Assembly (NCBI GenBank): GCA_002205965.3
Contig: NADL03000013.1
Location: 744,001-808,000, forward strand
Length of the DNA stretch: 64,000 nucleotides
Reading direction: 5' to 3'
DNA from: Kappaphycus alvarezii
Lineage: Eukaryota > Rhodophyta > Florideophyceae > Gigartinales > Solieriaceae
The number at the start of each line of letters is the position of its first letter. Position 1 is the first letter of the stretch. Shown here piece by piece: positions 26,000-37,813 of this stretch. Below the pieces are notes generated by a model. That model had not been told where the DNA came from, did not search any database, and worked only from the letters and a program-made list of their open reading frames with translations. The translations under genes and the position numbers were made by a program.

Positions 26000-28730
26000 A
26001 TGACTGCCACGTTGAATTCTCTATACAAAATTCACCCCAAATTTTCCAATTAACGTACTAAGTAGCTGGCTCATTATATAGAGTCATTAATAGTCAATTG
26101 AGACTAAGAGACAGTAAACAGATCTTTGCGTGACCAGTTGGGCTCATCATTTCAATTCTTTTACTATTTGAAAAAAAATCTCTAAATAGGAGAAGCATAG
26201 AATTTGGTCATATATATATTAAAAACAGATATAGAGAAAAGCAAGCGCTCGCTAGTTAATATTGAAAATGACTGAGCGCATTCCCAATTTATTCAATTTA
26301 AGTGTGCCAAGCACCTCCCTGTTACAATAAAAACGTCACGAAAGGATAAAGGGCATGTTCAGTTCAGAAAGAAGTTGAGCAGCAATTTTCCATGAACTAC
26401 ATCAATCATTCCTAAGCGCAGCTCCTTTGTATCAGTTACCCGTAATTTAGGTAATTGAGAATGAAATCGAAACAGCCTTTATTTATCGTCACAATATAAG
26501 GCCTCTAAAACTTCCAAATTATAGACAGAGATGCTTTAATTTTTCTCCCCAAAGTTATAAAAAAGGAGAGCAGTACAATATTCTTGCAGTATTTTCGAAA
26601 TAAAGTTTCTTTATATGAGATTTCAGTAACTAATTTTATATACCAGATTTCCGATCGTGTGTAGAAAAGCCTCCTATTAACGGTCGGAAGTTACACTGGA
26701 CACAGGGAATTCCCTAAGGTCTTCTTCGATTACTTATGTTGACCAAATGTCTTTATTGGGGCCTTTTAACGCTAAAAATGCCAAATAAAAACTATATAGA
26801 TGCAAAGAAGATATTTCCGAACTTTCAAACGACATTTATTTTAGTTGCAGAGAAATTTTTTTGATTCGATTCAATATTTGTAATTCATGCTGAGAATTCG
26901 CAGTAACATCTTGTTGTATTGAAAATGGTTAAATGAAATGGAAGGGTATTGAATAAATAATTAGATTCAGGACCTAACCGTGAATAAACGAAATCACGGC
27001 TGCTCACAGTTTTAGATAGGATTACTAAAAAACGCCTCAAAAAGAGATGCACCGCAAGTGGTCAGCAGAACGCTTCCTTTTGCATACTCAAGAGTTATGA
27101 AAATGCTAATGGAATAAGTAAAAGTAATGTAAGGGGTACTGGAATAAATTTTTCAATCATTCTTTGGCTTATCTAACCAACCCATATTAACTGCCACCCA
27201 TAGGATCTGTCATCCAACGAACTATTTAACCGTTTGAGGTGTAGGTCATGAATAATTTCTAGATATAGTATTTGGAAGCGCTAAACTGTCCTATAGGGCT
27301 CCTGGAAGCGAGTTTTTAGAAATTTAATTGCAAAATTCGCGCAACTGAGCATTTACCGTCAATTGATTTACTCTGTGATATATCTTCTATAATGAGTAAA
27401 CATTTGTTTGAACGTTTTTTCTTAATGAATTCAGTACTTGCTGGTGTCATATACTGTATAAACTTACTAACTATACTAATTTCTTTTCTAAAAGAAATGA
27501 CTCGTAATATTTTTTATATGGCTAAAAGCAGTGGGTATCGTTCTGCGTAAACACGCCACATAAGCTCGATTTACTGAATTTAAATTGGCTCTGGTTCGCA
27601 GAGCAGGTTAATTCAGTTTAATTCCCGGTCTATTTTCCCCCTTAAGTTAGCACTAACAAAGAAAATTGCAGCTAAACATCATCAACACTACATTCGAGAC
27701 TACTTTTGAACATGTTTGTGTCAGTTTAGTTTTATTCCCACAAGTATTAAGTTTCAAAATCTCTATGCAAACCTGGTCTAGAAGCACTCGGATCTTGACT
27801 ACACCTGGAAACTGATCAGTCACTCCTACAAAAACCAATACACTCAACTTCAACTCAAAAAACAGAATTGTCACTTGTCTCTCTGTAACAACAGTGCGCA
27901 TATCGAAGATTCTGCAGTGAGTGGCACTAAATTATAGTTGTTTCATTACTTTTCTCATTTCACTTGAAGGCTTTAATTTGAAGTGCAGAGAGGAAATCAG
28001 TCCAATATCTACATCTTATTTTTGTGCTAAGTTCACGACAAACGGTTATAAATTGACAAAAATCAAGCGAAAGAAGGCGGCAACGCCAAACTCCTAGGTT
28101 AAAGAGCTCATATTTTCAGCCAGAACGAGAGGCAGGTAAAATACTTAAGGGAACGCAAAAGCGGCTGGCACAGAGAATGAGGGCTAATAGATATCGAAAA
28201 GGGTACAAATCTTGACTCATATGCTTGCAAAACGTATCTACTTCCATTACTAAGACGGAGAGGCCTTCTATAATAAAGTAGCTACCGTATTTACATATTT
28301 GACACACCTACTTCTCTACCAGCTACGATCACCAGCGGGTGTTCTACAGCACCCCACTCTGAAACAGGTACTAATTGGCAAAGTGTGTCTAACCCCAAGA
28401 TGATTAGGAAAGAGAAAATATATAGTTTGTAGGCTATAATAGTACAGTACAAAAGTAATGGCAAAATACTTAACCATCCAATAGGACTGCAAACAGAACA
28501 TACAGTCCCCAAATTTTAAACTTGAACACACGATACTTTTGCTTCAAAATGAAAGAAACATCTCAGATCTCTCAGTTTTTGTACCTCAACTTTGAGATGC
28601 ATCTATTAAACGACAGTAGATGCCCAAGCTGGATAGAGAAAGACGAAATGTTCCGGTCACACTAAATAAACAAAAAAAAGCTCTATAAAAGCAACGAAAT
28701 TTCAATTGATACAAGAAAGTTTTACAGAGG
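26000..28730. other. AT-rich stretch, no gene recognised
   Basis: Only short frames. A minus-strand frame at 28291-28512 has a hydrophobic ILGLDTLCQLVPVSEWG segment that loosely recalls a retroelement protease end, but it is too short to call. Confidence 0.4.
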
Positions 28731-28734
28731 AAGC

Positions 28735-30098
28735 TGATGTGCGCAAAAATTGCGCACGAGAAAAATATCTAGAAGAGGACCAAATTCGGATACAGTATCG
28801 GAATTTGCAAGATATTTTTACAGTTTCTGAATTTGCAAGATATTTTTAATTTGGATGAATACGGCAAATTCATGGGTTGATTTTTTTATTTAAAGACACG
28901 GTTTCATTAGTAGATATAATTACCAGTACAAGGTCGTCTACTTTTCGAAGACGTCGCAGTATTTAAAGTTCGAAATCGACGGCGTTGAGGGAACCCCCCG
29001 CCATCAACTACCCCATCGGCTCACCCCTTTTTGGCCCTTAACATGACCAACCCCAGCCCTTCCCTCACGATCACCAAGTCATGTCGAGGCCGTCGTCCAC
29101 TCAAAGCTCTGGCCCTGATGGCAAATGGTCCAACCGACTACGATGATTACTGTAGAAGGTTGGACCGGGAACGCGTTCGGGAGTGGGTCCGTCGTAACTG
29201 CTTCGAGCAAGCAGAAGAGATAGAGGGGGAGGAGGAGGAGGAAAGGAAGAGGAGGAGGAGGAGAAGGAGGAAGAGGAGGATGAAGAGGAGAACTGGGTGG
29301 ACCATTGGGAGCCGCTACTGAATAACGGTGGGGGGGCTCCCATGGAGAACGGAGGGGAGACTGGAGAGAGTAATTGTGATCTCTGACTCTTCTGACGAAG
29401 ATGAAGAGAGGAGTGAAGAGAAGGATGATGAGGATGAGGGGGAGGGAGACATGGAAAGTGCTGGAACAGTGAGGAAGGGGCCAGAAAATATTGGCCAGAT
29501 TGTGCCGACTCTGGAACCGGATGGACGCATCTTCAGTGGTCTAGATATTTCGCAGGAGCAATGGAGAACTCTAAGCCGTTCGCGGATATTTATGGGGACT
29601 GCCTGGGTGGAATGGATTTTGGGGGAACTGTTTTGCTCTGATCTAGAGGACTAAGATATTAGGAAGAAATCTAGATATTTATCCTGATAGTATCTGCTGT
29701 TAGTCTTTCTCGTTCACACGATTCCATTTGATGCATTTCATGGCTCTTCGTATTTTTCTTTGAGACTTTAAGATTAGCGAAAAAGTCTATATAAGCTGAA
29801 TAAACTGCTTCCTCTTGTGGAGGTAAAGCAAGTTGGCAGACAACTTCAAGTCAAGTCCCTAGTAGTAGGAAGTTTAGAGTCAACTTCAGACCCAAGAACA
29901 TTTTCCCAGCGCTGGTTGCAAAACATCAGTGGTAGACCCTGCCCCTTCTGTACTTGCTTGTAGCCCTCTCAACTGTCGTCCTTACCCAACCCTTTTTGTT
30001 CGCTCAACTATACCAAGTAGCACTTTTGTAGCTTGCAACACCTCCTTCTTGGGGTAATTGGTTCTGAGTATATCTTCTCCGACGATTTACCCCTATCA
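28735..30098 (+). mobile_element. Solo LTR related to the Ty3/gypsy LTRs at 40-49 kb
   Basis: The right end (about 30000-30098) matches the 3' end of the gypsy LTR read in the opposite orientation: CGCTCAACTATACCA, CTTGCAACACCTCCTTCTTGGGG and GACGATTTACCCCTATCA. The internal reading frame is also shared. The left end is uncertain: a TG near 28735 followed by a small palindrome (TGTGCGCAAAAATTGCGCAC) is the best candidate. No target duplication is apparent next to GCGGC on the right. No internal gag-pol was seen on either side, so this is a solo LTR of a diverged relative. Confidence 0.7.
29043..29653 (+). pseudogene. LTR-encoded acidic protein, diverged copy
   Basis: ATG at 29043. The N-terminus (GRRPLKALALMANGPTDYDD then RRLDRERVREWVRR) matches the gypsy LTR protein (SRPLNGLALAVYGPTDADDY), and the C-terminus (IGQIVPTLEPDGRIFSGLD then ISQEQ, ending SDLED) matches its C-terminus. 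Between them are acidic/basic low-complexity stretches and a VIVISDSSDEDE motif (about 29370-29405) resembling a SUMO-interaction motif, which the gypsy copies lack at that place. Two frame changes, within the purine-rich tract near 29230-29300 and near 29330, break the frame as read. Function unknown. Confidence 0.6.
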
Positions 30099-30316
30099 GC
30101 GGCCGCTTCTATTTCTCGGAAAGCTTTAAGATCTATAGCCGGTGCCTTTACATAAATAGTTTAAGTAGTCCAGTAGATCTCGTTAGGCGCTATAGCATAC
30201 CCCAATCATCCGCAACATGCCGAAGGGATGTCGTGATATTGGTAAAAGCTTACAATGTAAAGGATTGGTGGGAAGCCATCAAAACACTAGAAAACTGTTC
30301 AAGTTCATATTTCGCA

Positions 30317-30592
30317 CACTGTACAGTACAGTATATAAATTGTATTCTCTTTGAAAAGGGTCTCAGTCCTGGTACCGTATTGCAGTTTCTAAAGCAAATG
30401 CCGACATGGTGACTATTTGTACTTGTGACTACTGTACTGTACTGTACAGTACTGTACTGTGCTGCTTGATGCCATAGAACACCCCCCCACAACACGCGTT
30501 ACACACCCAAGACTTCTCTAAAAATAAAAACCAATCTGTCTAATTGTACTATCCACTAAATTGGGATCTATACTGTACAGTGCAGTACTGTA
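30317..30592. repeat. Third cluster of TACTGTACAGTA palindromic repeats
   Basis: GTACTGTAC-type palindromes occur at about 30318-30334, 30431-30466 and 30571-30592, with the same unit as at 5.7 and 10.5 kb. The cluster starts about 220 bp right of the solo LTR. Confidence 0.65.
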
Positions 30593-30599
30593 TCTGCTG

Positions 30600-33500
30600 C
30601 CAGATTCGCCTATACGTACATTACAGCTCGAAACAATACAGTGCATTGTTCACCAGCATTGCTTGGGAAAACCTTCGATGTTTTTTTTATGATCCTTACC
30701 AGCATGTTCGATCCCTACGTCATCCTCCTACGGGTGAAGCGGTAAATGCCTCCCCGGGAAGGCATCGATGCGACCACTATCAAGCAGCTTCAGGGTCTGA
30801 AGATAATACCTGCGTGCTGTCAGTTGGAGGCTCATGCCGAGACAAAGCACCATGGGAGAGAGTAATCTTGGACTGGAGGGCAACGGGGTAAATACTTTAA
30901 AGTGTGGGGAATGTGCCGATCGGGAGGTTTCGGTACGCGACGAGCCAAGCGCCCTCAACGTCTCGAATCATTTCCTCACGCGCAACTTCAGCTGCAAGTC
31001 GTGCGATTTGTGTCGCCTTTTTTGTACGCGCTGTATTCGTTCTAAATCGCGACACGGCCGGAATGCCGCATGCGAATGGTTAGAGATCCATAGTGAAGAA
31101 TCGCAATCGCGGGTAGTTGCACGTACGACTTGACCTACCAGGGTATCTCCGAGGGAGTTGCGGCGGCGGGTGTGGCCAGGGCTTGCTGCGCGCAGGAGTG
31201 CGGTATGGTCCGAGTGGGAGTGTGAATGGCCGTTCGTTGAAGTGTAACTAAGTTGGCACATATCGTACTGTCGACAATGACTGGCGTTTCGACACTTCTC
31301 TGTAGCATGATTTACCAGATGGTGGAGGGTACCCTTGAGACGGTTATGCGACGCGCAATGAGGAGTGAGGCTGCGCTCCTGTGCCTGAATACCTGGCTGC
31401 AGATGGGAACACGTCTGTCAGCACCTGTATACTGGGGTAGTGAGTGGAGCAGCTTCCCAGCAATCATCCCTCCAGTTCCTTCCTGCGGCTGCATCCTGTC
31501 TTACTTGGCTTCAGGGTAATTGCTTTTTTTGGGTGACTATGCGACGAAGAGGGGGTGGGAGGGGCCTAGATCGACAGAGAGGGGATTGGACAGTGAAATT
31601 GCAGAAGAATGTTGCACTAAATACGTAACAGTTCTGCGTAAGAAGCGCGTCCCTCCCTGGCTTTCGTCGAGAAGTGCCACATTGTTGTGCACGGGGTGCG
31701 TGGCTGCGCTTTAGGGAGTGGGTTCCGCGTCGATTCTCTTCGATTCTCTCCGCGGCCGCTCCTTGTAGAGAGGGTGCGATTTTGTAGACGACGTGGCCGC
31801 CAAAGTGGCCGGAAAGGCACGCTTGGCCCGATGGTTCACCGTTGCATCTCACGCAACAATCCCATTGCATACTGTCAAATTATGTTGCTGCAGCGCATAT
31901 TTGTGGGTCAGAAAAGCAGAATGCGTGGGTCATGGGTATGCTCAAGCGCAAACAGCCCGTGCGCGCGAAATCAGCGCAAGAGTCACGGACCTCCTCGTAG
32001 CAGGCCGAGAATGCGACGTATGAAGTCATCTTCCGAAGCAGCAGAGAGTTCCTAGATTCCTGGTCACCGATAGGACCACAAAGAATTCGAGACCGTTTCG
32101 AGGGAACCGTTAAAGAGGGAAATCCGAGAGGAAGTGATACGTGCCGTGCGGAGAGAGCTTGCGGATATGGCTAGAAAATGTGCGAATTGCGCATGTTGAG
32201 TTGAAATACGAGGGGTAAGCTGTCACCCGGAGAACATTCAGCGCCAGCAGAGGCCGTCAAGGGTCTATTCCACCGTCTCATCATCTGTGTATAATTAGCT
32301 CCACGCGGCCTCTGTATTCTCGGAAGGCCCGCATTGAACCCTAGTAACACTTGTTCGGTGTGCGGGTCTACTACAGCAGTCGAATCTCTGTACTGAAAAC
32401 CTTTTTGTGATTCTCTTCAAATCTCACCCACGCGATTCGGCGAGCTGGAATGAGGTTGAGGCGTCTATCTTCGTTATTGTGTTGCAGCACCGCGAAAAGG
32501 GGTTGTGGAATCTCAGACTACATCCAGCAAGTGTCCTTGTCTGTTGATGTATGTACGGCTGCTACCCCTTGTAGGCATGCATTTGAATGGACCATCGCAG
32601 ATGTGTTGAACTCTGACGGCAGATAATTGTAGGTATTGTCTTTGCAATGGAATCCGCTGAACATATCGTGTTTCTGTATCAGTCAGGACGTAACCTGCAA
32701 AGAAGCCGTCATCTGGTAACATGAGGCTGAATATCACCCAGCACCTGGGAGCCTGTGTCCTGGAAACAATCAAGCCACTTCCGTCATTCTTGCAGTCAGC
32801 CGTTCAATTTTCATCATCCATCTGAAAGTCCGCGAAATCGGGTCTCATTCTCATTTAGGAATGATGTCTTCATATTTTAATCCAATCTCTAGAGTGCCAG
32901 AAAGCCCGGCGACTGCCCATGAAGGCATATCCTTTGAGGAGTATCTGCTGGTAGTTTCTTTAGTCGAGGAGGTCTACCCTATGAGATGGGTAGACCTCCT
33001 CATACCTTTGACCTCATTACATCATGCGTTGGTATTGCATCTGCATAGAAGTAACCAGAACTGCAGCAAAGCCTGTTCGCAATCTCACTCCTCACTCTGC
33101 GACCACACAATTGTACGGCAAAGGTCAATCGCATGTCATTTGGATTCTCTCCGAGATCAGCCACCTTGCCATATTCTCAAATCCTAGCAAGTGCGAGTAT
33201 CGCGACTGTAGATGTTATTCGCTACCTGTTTCTACGCCTTTCAACCACTTCAGGTGGTTACATAGACAAGCCTCTTGCAACTCCATGATACTAGCGATGC
33301 AGGGCCTCTCTCACGAAATCATCTTCAAAAATTCAGAGTTACAAGGGTATTACTCGAAAAATAACCTCTCATCATTTTCCTCTCCATTGCCGCTGTCATC
33401 CGCCTTTTCCTTCAAACCGCTCGATTTCCGGCACACTAGGTCATCGTCGTTAACCTAGGCAAAAACCACATCACGCTCCATTGCAGTTACCAGACGTGGT

Positions 33501-33810
33501 CACAAAGCTCATAAAAGCAGTAATAGTTGTGCGCGGTGCGCAACGTGAAGTTCCATCCTGTTTCATATCCTACTTTGTACATAACCACGCATTATTATTC
33601 ACCCAGTCTCGCAATCCTGATCACACATTCCTCGGTGGAAACCATGTGACCACCCTGTATACGACCTCCCCAACTACTTTTCGCCCGCATTTGAGCAAAC
33701 TACCACCCAACGGCACGCCCCACCATCGATCCTCATGTCTTACAACTTCGCCTCCCCTACCAAACTGCAGTCGTACCAACTCCAAACCCTAACCTTGAGA
33801 CCCCATCGAA
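30600..33810. other. GC-richer region with unrecognised broken frames
   Basis: Several overlapping frames of 60-120 residues exist on both strands, none with an identifiable domain. A plus-strand stretch near 32110-32200 reads REIREEVIRAVRRELADMAR and then CANCAC, which looks coding, but I cannot extend it. The region probably holds remains of one or more unidentified elements. Confidence 0.35.
32966..33001. repeat. 14-bp perfect inverted repeat (hairpin)
   Basis: GAGGAGGTCTACCC at 32966-32979 and its exact reverse complement at 32988-33001 are separated by 8 nt. No gene context was identified. Confidence 0.85.
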
Positions 33811-33811
33811 T

Positions 33812-33991
33812 ATGATATTCGACATCCATCAACACCAGCAGGACGCGTTCCACGTCATCATTCACCAACACGGCTCGGACATGTGGGCAGCATTTGCGAA
33901 AGACCAAACGCAAGCTATCGAACGCGGCTGCAATTTGTTTGCGCCCGGTGGCTATGAGCAATGGGTCTTCGAAACAGCGTGGGGATGGTAG
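33812..33991 (+). CDS. Short ORF, unrecognised (59 aa)
   Basis: ATG at 33812 opens a frame reading MIFDIHQHQQDAFHVIIHQH, later DMWAAFAKDQTQAIERG and GGYEQWVFETAWGW before TAG. The composition looks protein-like rather than repetitive. It may be a fragment of a larger decayed element gene. Confidence 0.25.
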   Translation: MIFDIHQHQQDAFHVIIHQHGSDMWAAFAKDQTQAIERGCNLFAPGGYEQWVFETAWGW

Positions 33992-34491
33992 AGTTGGTAA
34001 AGGCGAGGGCTAGCGCGTGCAGAGTAAAGAAGTGGGAGTGTGGATTCCGCATGACGAGTGTAGCGCTCGAGGGAAAAGGATGTGGGTGGCGGTGGATGCC
34101 AGCCAAGGAGGAAAGGAAGAGGAGGAAGAGGGAGAAGGGAAGCGACAGAAGGCGGGATAGAAGGAAGGAAGGGGAGAGAAGAGGGATTTGGGGGAGAAAG
34201 GAGGGGATTGTGAGCTGCATGGTGGGTGGCAATTCTGGCGCTTATTTCTGGATGAGGGGGCGAGGTGAAGTGAAGCAGGAATTGTCGTTTGAAAGCGGCG
34301 AAGAAATGGTTGCTAGTTAGGCAAGTCATTTGAGTTTTAGCGCGAGGCCATTGGGCACTCAAAAGAAAAAAGGGTGGGCCGAGAGGGAGCAAGAATGTTG
34401 AGGAGGCGAGTCTGTCGCATCTTTCACAAGACAGCGAATCGTGTGGAAGGAAATCATGCGCTTTCCTAATGATCATTCTGAAAATATGCAA
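33952..34491 (-). CDS. Proline/leucine-rich minus-strand ORF (doubtful)
   Basis: A 179-residue frame rich in Pro, Leu and Ser, opposite a purine-rich plus strand. Composition resembles the disordered N-terminal parts of the proteins at 6.2-7.3 kb and 37.1-37.8 kb. No domain is visible, and strand-biased composition alone can keep such a frame open. The opposite strand also has a 119-residue frame, so I am not confident either is a gene. Confidence 0.2.
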   Translation of the reverse strand: MHIFRMIIRKAHDFLPHDSLSCERCDRLASSTFLLPLGPPFFLLSAQWPRAKTQMTCLTSNHFFAAFKRQFLLHFTSPPHPEISARIATHHAAHNPLLSPPNPSSLPFLPSIPPSVASLLPLPPLPFLLGWHPPPPTSFSLERYTRHAESTLPLLYSARASPRLYQLYHPHAVSKTHCS

Positions 34492-35292
34492 TAAAATATC
34501 CTTTTGCCACTCAGTAAAGGAGATTTTAGCATCCCCCTTAAAAATTCAACGCAATTTTTTTAATTAATGGGCCAATGAAAATGCAAGAAGAGAATGGACA
34601 CGTGGGCTTTACCATCTGTATTCCCCAATAAGGTTACAGTACGATTACAGTTTGATACCTTGAGGTATCACATTGTTTTAAACGAGCCAAAAAATGACGA
34701 TCCAAACAGATTCTCAGCACCATTTCGGCAGCAGCTGGCCAGTTTTGTCGGTTGTTTCCACGATGGGGTTTTGCCAGGTGCACTAAGCCGATTATCAGTA
34801 GATTCTCTCTCAGCGCATAGTCGTGGACAAATAAACCTGGTGATAAAGTGCGAAACGTAACCGTAATGGTATAACCAAATTTCCCTTCCAAAACATGTAC
34901 TCAAATCAGACATGTATAATCGCTCAAGGGAGGAATGGGACCACAGCTTGCTTGGGCGTTTGAAATTACGGCAAAAATTAAATCTGGTGATATGCTGGAA
35001 TGGAGGGCTGATAACGCAGCAACTTGCTGATGTTAATAGCGGGTGGCTTGGGACCTACTAGAAGACATGCGGCCATGGAGAAGACGGCCTGCGCTGCGTG
35101 CCTATGTAAGAGAAAAAAAGAAAAAAGGACCATTTGGCCGTCGATAGGTTCTCTATTTGCCCATGTGCCCACGTTTGCAGCTAAATTTATTCGCACTAGT
35201 GCATAAATCAGAATTTGATAATTCCTTTTCCAGTACCTTCTCTATATAGAGGCGAGAGCATGAAATTTCTACCACTACAGTCAGTACAGTGC
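34492..35292. other. No gene recognised left of the Harbinger element
   Basis: An 88-residue plus frame (34594-34860) and minus frames over the same bases are open, without a recognisable motif. Short GTACAGT units occur just before the element (35281-35290). Confidence 0.35.
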
Positions 35293-35295
35293 AGT

Positions 35296-35327
35296 GGGTG
35301 CACCCGAAAATAACCAAATCGCCAAAT
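35296..35327 (+). repeat. Left terminal inverted repeat (32 bp)
   Basis: Exact inverted match to 37814-37845. The tip GGGTGCACCC is itself a palindrome. A 28-bp unit starting CCAAATCGCCAAATTGAC and continuing to ACGTCCA is tandemly repeated from about 35314 to 35370, so part of the terminal repeat is duplicated just inside the left end. Confidence 0.93.
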
Positions 35328-35390
35328 TGACTAACGTCCAGCCAAATCGCCAAATTGACCAACGTCCAACCAATCACAGATTCTAAAATC

Positions 35391-35428
35391 ATGCTAAAAT
35401 CTGGCGGAATCCCGCCAGATTTTAGCAT
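35391..35428. repeat. 17-bp perfect inverted repeat inside the transposon
   Basis: ATGCTAAAATCTGGCGG (35391-35407) and its exact reverse complement (35412-35428) are separated by 4 nt. It lies between the left terminal repeat and the transposase start, where regulatory or transposase-binding sites are plausible. Function is inference. Confidence 0.9.
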
Positions 35429-35521
35429 AGCGTCAACAACAAGAAGAGGCTCTAGAGCTGCACTGGCAGCTTCCATAGCCTCAACGACTACTGCTCTTCT
35501 TGCTCTCGTGCCATACGCAAG

Positions 35522-36633
35522 ATGAAGTCGCCCAGAACTACAAAGAAGAGATCACGCAAGCCTGGCAAAGATAGAAGAGCTGCGCTACTTCGTTCTGTTC
35601 AAACGCACCGATCCACTCCGTGGAACCAAATCCTTTCATGCGGTGTGGATGAAGACTTTCTCGTCTCCAAAAGTTTCACTAAAAGCTTGTTATAGACATA
35701 ATGCTCCTCTATTTGAACACAAGCAAAATATGTACAATTTTGGCAGTCTGTTCAAGAACGGGCCTAACAAACAGGAAGAAAACCATTTATCCGGTCCGTT
35801 GATCTCCTTGGAATGACTTTACGGTACCTTAAGAGCAAAGCAACGTTGTACAGTCTTTGAACGATTTTTATGGTTACGCATAGCACGATTGGAGTGTGGC
35901 GTGATTACGGACTGGAAGTGCTAAAGCGATTGGTTTATGACAACCAAATAACCTCATTCGAGATACAGTGGCCTACGACTGGGGAAATGAATCAGTCTGC
36001 GTCGCGATTGGAGCAAAAAAAAGTTAATTGGCAATACTTAAATTGTGTTTTTGGCGTTAAAGATGGCGGGCTTATGCGTTGTGCGGATTACGTTAACAAA
36101 AACCTGCGAAACGCTTAATTTGAAGGGTTTCCTCAAGGGATTGAGGTCACGAATATGTTCGTCTTTAAATTCTTTGGTGTGGTAATACACGCCGCGTGAA
36201 CTATCCGGGAAGTTGGCATGATACAAAACTTGCTACAGTTTCCGAATTTTACTTTATCAAGCTCTCTGATGAATGGACGCTGCCTAGAATGGAGATTCTT
36301 GGGGATATTGCCTTTGTTAATAATACAAAAAACACGAACGGGAACATTATTCAAGGACGAAAATCAAATGAATCTTCTGATATACCGTAGTTTGCAGCTC
36401 TTGCTACGATTGTTACACTGTTAGAACGAGTAATTACTAGCGAAAGACAAAACACTGAGTGGGGCGTGCGCGTATTGAAGGCTCCTTTCGCGAGACTGAA
36501 GGTACCCCTACCAGCCGATGCAGAGAAACGTCTAAGGTTGTTGAAAATTTGTTGTCATCTCTTCAACTTAAGAAATAGGAAGGTGGGTTTAAATCAGATA
36601 CCTACTTTGTATTCTAATAGAAGATATATTTAG
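35522..36633 (+). pseudogene. Harbinger-type DDE transposase (DDE_Tnp_4 family), broken
   Basis: From an ATG at 35522 (MKSPRTTKKRSRKPGK, a basic N-terminus) to TAG at 36631. The catalytic core is recognisable in order: FGVKDG (candidate first Asp, 36062-36064), NYPGSWHDTKLA (second Asp, 36220-36222), ILGDIAF, and TEWGVRVLKAPFARLK (candidate Glu, 36457-36459), followed by the helical tail LLKICCHLFNLRNRK and VGLNQI typical of fungal Harbinger transposases. These motifs sit in several frames: stops and frame changes occur near 35690, 35860, 36118 and 36390. The product would cut and paste the element at its inverted repeats. The family call rests on motif recall. Confidence 0.8.
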
Positions 36634-36675
36634 AATACGTAGGGGAAATAACCTTATCTCTTCGAAAACTCTCAA

Positions 36676-37781
36676 TCATTTTGCTCATCTTCATCAACAA
36701 ATCGTTCGTTGGCCAAAGAATTTCCTTCACTTCCTCCTTCAAAACGCGTTTGATGTCTTCTTCACTCAACTAAGAGACCTGTTCTACCGTCATTGCGCGT
36801 TCAATAGCACCCATGTGATCGTTTATGTTTCCAACACAAGCAGAAATATCAGCTTTGACGCTATTGGACCTTTTAGATGACGTAGACCTACCAGTAGATC
36901 CAAGCCTTCTCTTTTTTTCCTTGCTCCAACCGGTTCCGAACCTTCTGTTTCCCAGCTTACTCTTTCGGTCAGGCTGCTTAAACCTTCTTTTCCATTTATT
37001 ACTTCTCCTTCCTCCTCGTCACTGTCCAAAACGCCAGCAGCGCACTTGTTCTGTATACTACGTGCATCATGCTTTGCATGACGTACAGGAGCGGAACAAG
37101 ACGGATCCCTTGTTTTCTTTATTGCATTCGTCAGTTTGTCGAATTTTTTTTCAGAGAATCTTGGTCTCGAAGTGGACGACTATTCTCAGCTGCCCATTTT
37201 TGAAATTTTGCCGAAACTACTGCCCAATTATTGGCTCCAAGGGGTCTAACTTCCGCGACAAAGTCCAACATAGCTTCGACATCTACTTGTGAATAGTTAA
37301 AAGCTCCGGCTCTGGTGGTTTTCGCCTTATTTGACGCTTTCTTACTCTCCTTCCCTTCTTCGTTTCCAGTCGTAGAGGTGACGGGAGCAGGCGAGGAACA
37401 GTGCGGAAGGTCGGAGACTCGATTTGACAAAACAGGAGGGACGGGGGCGGAACCAACAAAAATTATGTCAGAAGCAGTAGCATCAAATCCTGCATTGGGA
37501 CTGGAATCTTGATTTTCAAACGGGGGGGACTGGCGCAGGAGGTGCGGACGCCGCAACAGTTGAGAGGGCAGGAGGTACGAGAGCGGCGGTTTATGGAAAG
37601 GGGTCGGAGGAGGGGCGGGAGGGAGGGTGAGACCGGTCCATCGTGGCTCACGTTGGGATAGCAGGGGTGAGGAGCGAGCGTTGCGACTTGGCGTAAGGAG
37701 GTGGAGATGAAGTGTGAAGCACTTGTCTACTGTTTTCTTTGGTATCATTTTAAGGTGGCGGGATGGCGAAATAGCGCTCAT
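36676..37781 (-). pseudogene. Myb/SANT-like partner protein of the Harbinger element, frameshifted
   Basis: Minus strand, convergent to the transposase. The N-terminal half is Pro/Ser-rich and contains DIIFVGSAP. The Myb/SANT-like domain (FNYSQVDVEAMLDF, then GANNWAVVSAKFQKWAAE and RPLRDQDSL) lies at about 37300-37140. The frame then breaks at a run of eight T on the plus strand (37144-37151): adding one base restores a continuation with KFDKL, a CSAP segment, an acidic DSDEEEGE block and a final coiled-coil-like helix (EEVKEILWPTNDLLMKM). A TAG nonsense codon at 36770-36772 interrupts that tail. In PIF/Harbinger elements such a protein helps nuclear import and DNA binding of the transposase. 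The frame is open through the terminal repeat to an ATG at 37859, but ATGs at 37781 or 37748, inside the element, are more likely starts. Confidence 0.72.
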
Positions 37782-37813
37782 GGGAATTTTCGGACCGGCA
37801 TCAAATCGAGAAT

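Noticed and set aside
28291-28531. Retroviral-type protease fragment (ILGLDTLCQL)
   Set aside because: Single weak hydrophobic motif without a DTG/DSG partner or neighbouring pol domains.
29101-29530. Minus-strand Ser/Pro-rich ORFs in the solo LTR
   Set aside because: Antisense to the conserved LTR-encoded frame and produced by purine-rich codons on the plus strand.
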